Below, in pieces: positions 60,401 to 64,000 of a stretch of 64,000 nucleotides of DNA. The first letter of the stretch is position 1, and every line of letters starts with the position of its first letter. Where the stretch lies: positions 4,357,652 through 4,421,651 of the forward strand of contig WARS01000071.1 in the NCBI GenBank assembly GCA_008933995.1. The letters run 5' to 3'. Source of the stretch: Datnioides undecimradiatus. Taxonomy: Eukaryota > Chordata > Actinopteri > Lobotiformes > Datnioididae. Below the pieces are notes generated by a model. That model saw only the letters and a list, made by a program, of their open reading frames with translations, searched no databases and had not been told where the DNA came from. Position numbers and translations under genes: made by a program.

Positions 60401-63400
60401 CCTATGTTAAAAGTCCTGTACCACATGTCCTGCTTGTCAAATTAATTTTACCAATGCTATATCAATAATGCCCTAGATATGGTGGAGGAGGTTTAAGTAG
60501 CATTCACGTGTTATGACTGTTTGTTATTTGGAACTTCCAAACGAACGGTTTCTCCCTCCTCCACTGTGTTTTCATGTCACACTCTCCTTCTGCAGCAGTT
60601 GGTATACTGGTAAGCAGTCCTGTTGTCCAAATCGCATTATCTCACGAGGAAACTGGATTCACTCTCTCAAGAATCCAGTCCAGATTTCATACGTAGCATT
60701 CCTCAAATATGTAACAGAGACGTTAAGGGATAGCTCCTGCAGTGGTGGACTGATTTCTGTTCTTCGGTGGTATACACGGTCATATCACCCAACCTCAATC
60801 AAAACACGATTTCATACTTGTCCAGGTATCATGACTTTCTCACTTGTGACACTCATTATATTCTATATAATTAACCATCTGTGGTTTTGTTTTTTTCTTT
60901 TGCTAGGTAGTTAAATCAAATTTTACAGAGCCACAACATTGATCAATATTTATGTTTGCTCTGAACCTTTTATTCATGGTGTGGAATTAATAAATTGTAA
61001 AATTTCAGGATAAATCCATAAAATCTTACGCGCAGCACTATTTCACAACCAGATCAAACTGCCAGTTGCCCTCTGATTCGGAGCCCCCTTGTAAATAACA
61101 CCTTTAATACCAGCTCGGTGTCGGTTTCCATCCTAATAGGTGTCACTTCTGTTTTGCAGTGGTGACTTGTGCGCCACCTATGTTGGCAGGTGGAACTGTC
61201 AGTCCAAACAAACCAGTCTATCAGTATAAAGACGTTGTACAATACAGTTGTCCCAAAGATTTTACACCAATAGGACCACATTCAATAACATGTTCAGATG
61301 ATGGGACATTTAAGCCTGCGCCCCCAAAATGCATCAGTAAGTGTCTTTAAAACATTTTTTCAGTGATCTTCAAGCTTAACTGTCGCTTATGCTCTCCTAT
61401 AATCGCAAAGGTTGGTTAGCTTGATTCGTTTTGTGCCTGCAGTGTTTTACTTTGTGGATTTATCCTGAAATTTTACGTGTGAAGAGTCTTACACTGCATG
61501 TCCTGTTTTAATTCTTTTAATCGTGGACTTTCACCGTAGCTTTCAGGTGAGACTGTTTTACTGTGTCATATCTGAGCCTATCTTTAATGTTGGAATAAGG
61601 CGGTGCATTTAAATTAGCAAACGAGAAGACGTCGTACAGCATTAATTGGTCGTAGAACTCCAAATGCATGGCACGATATGGAAGCTACTGTTAGAGATAA
61701 GTACTCGTGCTTTTTGAAGATAATGCATGGAACACAACTTTCTGCGGCCACCCTTCTTGTGAAGAAGTGTGTCTTTGTGATCTTGGCACGTCCCCAACAT
61801 TAGCGACACAGTCATGATAACCGCTTTGTTGTCTTTCTTTCCTTTTAGGATCTGCCACCACAGTGAAACCAAAAGGTAAGAACCCTCCAAAGCTTAATTT
61901 TGGGCCTTTTTGTGAGACGATAAATACCTAAAACTCTTACACTGTCAAAGCCAATGTCTTGTATCAAACCACTGTAATTGTGTTAACAGTTGAATGAACC
62001 CTAGTGACGGTATGGTAGCTATTCCCGATTCCTGCTTTTTTAGGTTAAATAAAGCAGAACTCGGGAAGTTGAAATCGTTGATGCAGTCCAGTCACACTCT
62101 TGTCCACAGTCATGACACGCAAACATTTGATCAAACATAATGCCCTGTACCCAAATGTTTCCTCAAAACATTGCACAGACCTCGTTGATAATTATGTGTA
62201 AGATACAGCAGATAGACTTCTAATGTTTTTAATTGTGTGTCTTCATCAGTTTCTACAACCACGGCCAGTCCTGGTAAGTCATTAAAGCAAAATGTTATGT
62301 TGTTGTTTGGGTTGTTTTTTTTTGGCTTGTTTGTTTGTTTTTACAGTTACAGATGAGCAGTATATTTTCAAAGCTGCAGTTTCACACAGTTCTCTGTCCT
62401 TTTGTTTTATAGGCAACAAGGGACACAGAAATGATTATGTTATGCCGTTGGTCATTTGTTTGATCGGTAAGTGTCACCTTCATCTTTGGACAGTAGATCA
62501 AGAATGTACAGACATAAAGTTGACCCAAATAATTTCATGATGTCCTCAGAAGAACAGGCTGTTTATATTACAGCAGTCTCTTCTGAGGACATCATGTTCT
62601 TATTTGGGTTGAAAAAGAATAACAAAGCGACACAATCAGCCATTTAAATGTATTTATGTTGTAATGGCTGTGTGTGTCAGTTCATATATTTTGTACACAT
62701 TCTCATAATGTTGACGTTAATTCAATAGCAGCAGCTTTCCTACAGTATTTTTCCAAAAGAAAAGTGTCTTAGGGGTCAACAAGCTAACCGTTTTACTGTC
62801 AGGGTGGTGACTTCAGGTTTTTGAATTGGGTATTCAAATGGCACTTTATTTGTTGGCCTCATGGCCAATCATCATTTCTTTATATACATTATCATCATCA
62901 GACATCTCCATTTTTCTCACCAAAATAGTCTTTGCTATTGGTGCCCTTACTGCTTGTGGATGCTATTGCTTTGGAGTCCCGGCATTCATCAAGAAAAAAA
63001 AAGGGTAAAATGTTTTTATTCAGCTATGCAGACTAACCCTTGAATGACTTTAAACAGTCAGTGGCATTGCTTAATCCCTGTTATTGCTTCTTATTGCTTC
63101 TTTAACCTTTTTTCTTTGTGTCAGTCGGTTTTATTCCGTTAGCATGCATAAGGGTTTGGCCGTCCATCACTGATTAGCTGTCAGTCATTGACCACTGAGC
63201 GCCCAATCATCATAACGCCATGATTTTCAGCATTCACGCTGCCAAACACTACCACACACACTGTCAGAACATAACTTTGTTTTTTTAGTTTGGTTTGGGG
63301 TTTTTTTTGCATGTGTTGACCATTCCAGCTGCAGCTTCCAGTCCATGGTTGGGAAGCGCAGGAGAAACTTCCTGTACCTCAACTGAGCTCAAGTCAACAC

Positions 63401-63846
63401 TGACTTCAGGGCAAACTCCATTTAATTTTATCTTGCAGTTAAGAGCCAAGACAAGGGAATTTAATCTGTTAATGTGCTGCAGCATTTTTTCATAGGCAAA
63501 CACATGCTGAAGTGCTTTCATTTCATTCTACCACCAAAACCTGTAATCGCAGCTCACCCGGACAAGATTTTTGTCATGTTTCACAGTGGACTTTGGACTC
63601 GTACAGCTATTCAGTAGACATCGCCCAACCCTAATGTTCTCACTGTTTATTCTTTCTCTCTTTGATGTGCTGCATGTCGAACCTGTGTGCTTTTTGTGTA
63701 GCTTCTTGATTTAGTTTTTTCTCTACCACAGTGTCAGCGTTGTCATAAGGGTGCGCTACAAGAAGCCCACGATAACACTCTCCTACACAGAGCTGCAGGT
63801 CACTCAGTCGAAAAGTTCTGCCCCAGGTGCTTTACGGCGGTTTTAA
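57464..63846 (+). CDS. CD46/Tecrem-like membrane complement regulator with seven CCP (sushi) modules (copy B)
   Basis: Predicted type I membrane protein controlling C3b/C4b on host cells, by analogy with CD46/CD55 and teleost Tecrem. Exons: 57464-57521 (signal, MGVTHFLLLSCLGLATTAE), 57630-57818 (CCP1), 57986-58085 plus 58276-58358 (CCP2, split as is common in RCA genes), 58454-58642 (CCP3), 58791-58970 (CCP4), 59575-59754 (CCP5), 60045-60221 (CCP6), 61160-61336 (CCP7), 61849-61875 and 62250-62273 (Thr/Ser stalk), 62413-62466 (membrane start), 62902-63004 (membrane, ends KKKKG), 63732-63846 (tail, TAA). On this reading it has about 551 residues and all phases agree. The ectodomain model is solid. 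The C-terminus is not: an alternative last exon 62729-62772 gives a short basic tail, and KKKKG could be followed directly by a stop. I give no gene symbol because orthology among RCA genes is unclear. Confidence 0.75.
57630..58970 (+). other. CCP modules 1-4 of copy B
   Basis: Each has the four-Cys pattern. CCP1 runs from DCGRPVGGP to GSWSPVRLIC. CCP2 runs from NCGSAGEVEHGHIDY through GYRFVGKPGPREIFC to WNDRLPVC and is split after the second Cys by a 190-nt intron. CCP3 runs from TCDRPPADTSATLSPDK to GTFDPDPNPPPTC. CCP4 runs from ECRDIDIENADWTGG through YGFKDMVTFKCRSGYTM to NEWSPEPPTC. Modules 1, 2 and 4 keep the Trp before the fourth Cys; module 3 has Phe. Confidence 0.85.
59150..59345 (+). 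pseudogene. Dead CCP exon of the SPNK type
   Basis: Encodes MLANGSFSPNK, EYSCQRGFTLIGPKSITCSDDG and so on, clearly a CCP5/6-like module. It lacks the acceptor and the opening VTC Cys, because the sequence jumps from the upstream intron (ttcacaaccatgtcat) directly into the module. It also lacks the closing PPTC and donor. Confidence 0.75.
59775..60230 (+). repeat. Tandem duplication unit, left copy (contains CCP6)
   Basis: Nearly identical to 60893-61345 at an offset of 1,115 nt, including about 270 nt of intron upstream of the exon. Exon and flanking intron match together, so the duplication is genomic. The boundaries are approximate. Confidence 0.85.
60252..60340 (+). pseudogene. Ghost of a CCP4-type exon
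   Basis: Plus-strand words after gtgcctgcag (gatcctcatattgacagtgc, then tgactgcactgac) align with the start of the CCP4 exon at 58791 (gatattgatattgaaaacgc, then tgactggactgg). An in-frame TAG follows and the similarity fades. Weak but positioned as expected between CCP6 and CCP7. Confidence 0.5.
60893..61345 (+). repeat. Tandem duplication unit, right copy (contains CCP7)
   Basis: The partner of 59775-60230. Similarity starts at tttgctaggtagttaaatc and stops shortly after the exon donor. Differences concentrate at the end of the exon and in the distal intron part. Confidence 0.85.
62520..62612. repeat. Foldback inverted repeat in the copy B membrane-region intron
   Basis: Arms of about 34 nt (62520-62553 and 62579-62612) with a 25-nt spacer. 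The inner 18 nt (catgatgtcctcagaaga and its complement) match perfectly and the outer part (acccaaata) matches with a few differences. It lies 53 nt after the exon at 62413-62466. Confidence 0.85.
62729..62772 (+). CDS. Alternative last exon of the CCP gene (short basic tail)
   Basis: After a tag acceptor at 62726-62728, the phase-1 continuation of exon 62413-62466 reads AAAFLQYFSKRKVS and stops at TAG. Joined, it gives YVMPLVICLI followed by AAAFLQYF, a plausible single membrane span with a short basic tail. It competes with exons 62902-63004 and 63732-63846. There is no expression evidence. Confidence 0.45.
63732..63846 (+). CDS. Candidate ITIM-bearing tail exon
   Basis: After a cag acceptor (63729-63731) and in phase with the donor at 63005, the exon encodes SVVIRVRYKKPTITLSYTEL, then QVTQSKSSAPGALRRF and TAA. 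L-S-Y-T-E-L fits the ITIM pattern (S/I/V/L)xYxx(L/I/V). It could be the tail of the CCP protein or belong to another gene whose other exons lie outside the window. Confidence 0.5.
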
Positions 63847-64000
63847 ACAAGCGTTGACACGTGCACTCAGTCGTAGTGGTCAACAAAATGCCACATAGAT
63901 GGCAAAGCCCGTTTGAGTTAAATGTAGGTGTGCAAGTTTATTTTATTTTTTAATTTTCTGTTGATTGTGCTACTTGTCTCATATTTAGAGGACAAAAGAG
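63847..64000. other. Window end, no feature seen
   Basis: AT-rich sequence after the last stop codon. No poly(A) signal for the CCP gene is seen before the window ends. Confidence 0.4.

Larger units (their letters stand above)
59575..61336 (+). other. CCP modules 5-7 of copy B, Trp-less type
   Basis: The three modules share a template of SPNK, a Tyr-rich strand, SITCS, DGTFKP and a closing Cys. CCP5 is 59575-59754, CCP6 is 60045-60221 and CCP7 is 61160-61336. CCP6 and CCP7 are identical in protein except for the last few residues (PPTCT against PPKCI). All lack the conserved Trp and have Phe (GTF) instead. Confidence 0.85.

Noticed and set aside
60513..60914. A 133-codon open frame between CCP6 and CCP7
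   Set aside because: No Cys pattern of a CCP module; it ends inside the duplicated intron segment.

Overview
The window is nuclear DNA of a ray-finned fish, most likely a percomorph. Genes are split by GT-AG introns, dinucleotide microsatellites are frequent, and a tRNA-derived SINE-like element and a 'GCTAACATGC'-type dispersed repeat of a style common in percomorph introns are present. The exon models below were joined by hand from splice signals, reading phase and recalled family sequence. No alignment or search was run.

Layout: (1) 1-~26,800 (+): the 3' three quarters of MAGI3, a tight-junction scaffold. Seventeen exons encode WW1, WW2, PDZ1-PDZ5 and the full C-terminal tail; the PDZ0 and guanylate-kinase exons lie upstream of the window. 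(2) 27,772-32,753 (+): a complete seven-exon RSBN1, a nuclear chromatin protein. (3) 35,422-46,309 (-): a complete PTPN22, the lymphoid tyrosine phosphatase, convergent with RSBN1. All 24 coding exons join in frame (about 773 codons). (4) 47,664-50,386 (+): a five-exon CD300/pIgR-like (CMRF35-like) membrane receptor, head to head with PTPN22. (5) 51,500-64,000 (+): a complement-regulator-like cluster. It has a decayed copy A (about 51.5-55.0 kb) and an apparently working copy B (57,464-63,846) with signal peptide, seven CCP/sushi modules, a Thr/Ser-rich stalk, transmembrane exon(s) and, on one reading, an ITIM-bearing tail.

MAGI3, RSBN1 and PTPN22 are also neighbours in human 1p13, so the left part is conserved synteny. 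PHTF1, which lies between MAGI3 and RSBN1 in human, is not seen here, and RSBN1 appears inverted relative to PTPN22. To the right, the window moves into a fish-type immune segment (PTPN22, an Ig receptor, CCP genes) with signs of recent duplication and decay.

The most notable points are the CCP gene with two possible C-termini (one short and basic, one with an ITIM-like motif), the near-identical CCP6/CCP7 duplication, the decayed sister gene, and a PTPN22 tail with three proline-rich CSK-binding-type motifs in a duplicated exon cassette that includes paired 28-nt microexons.
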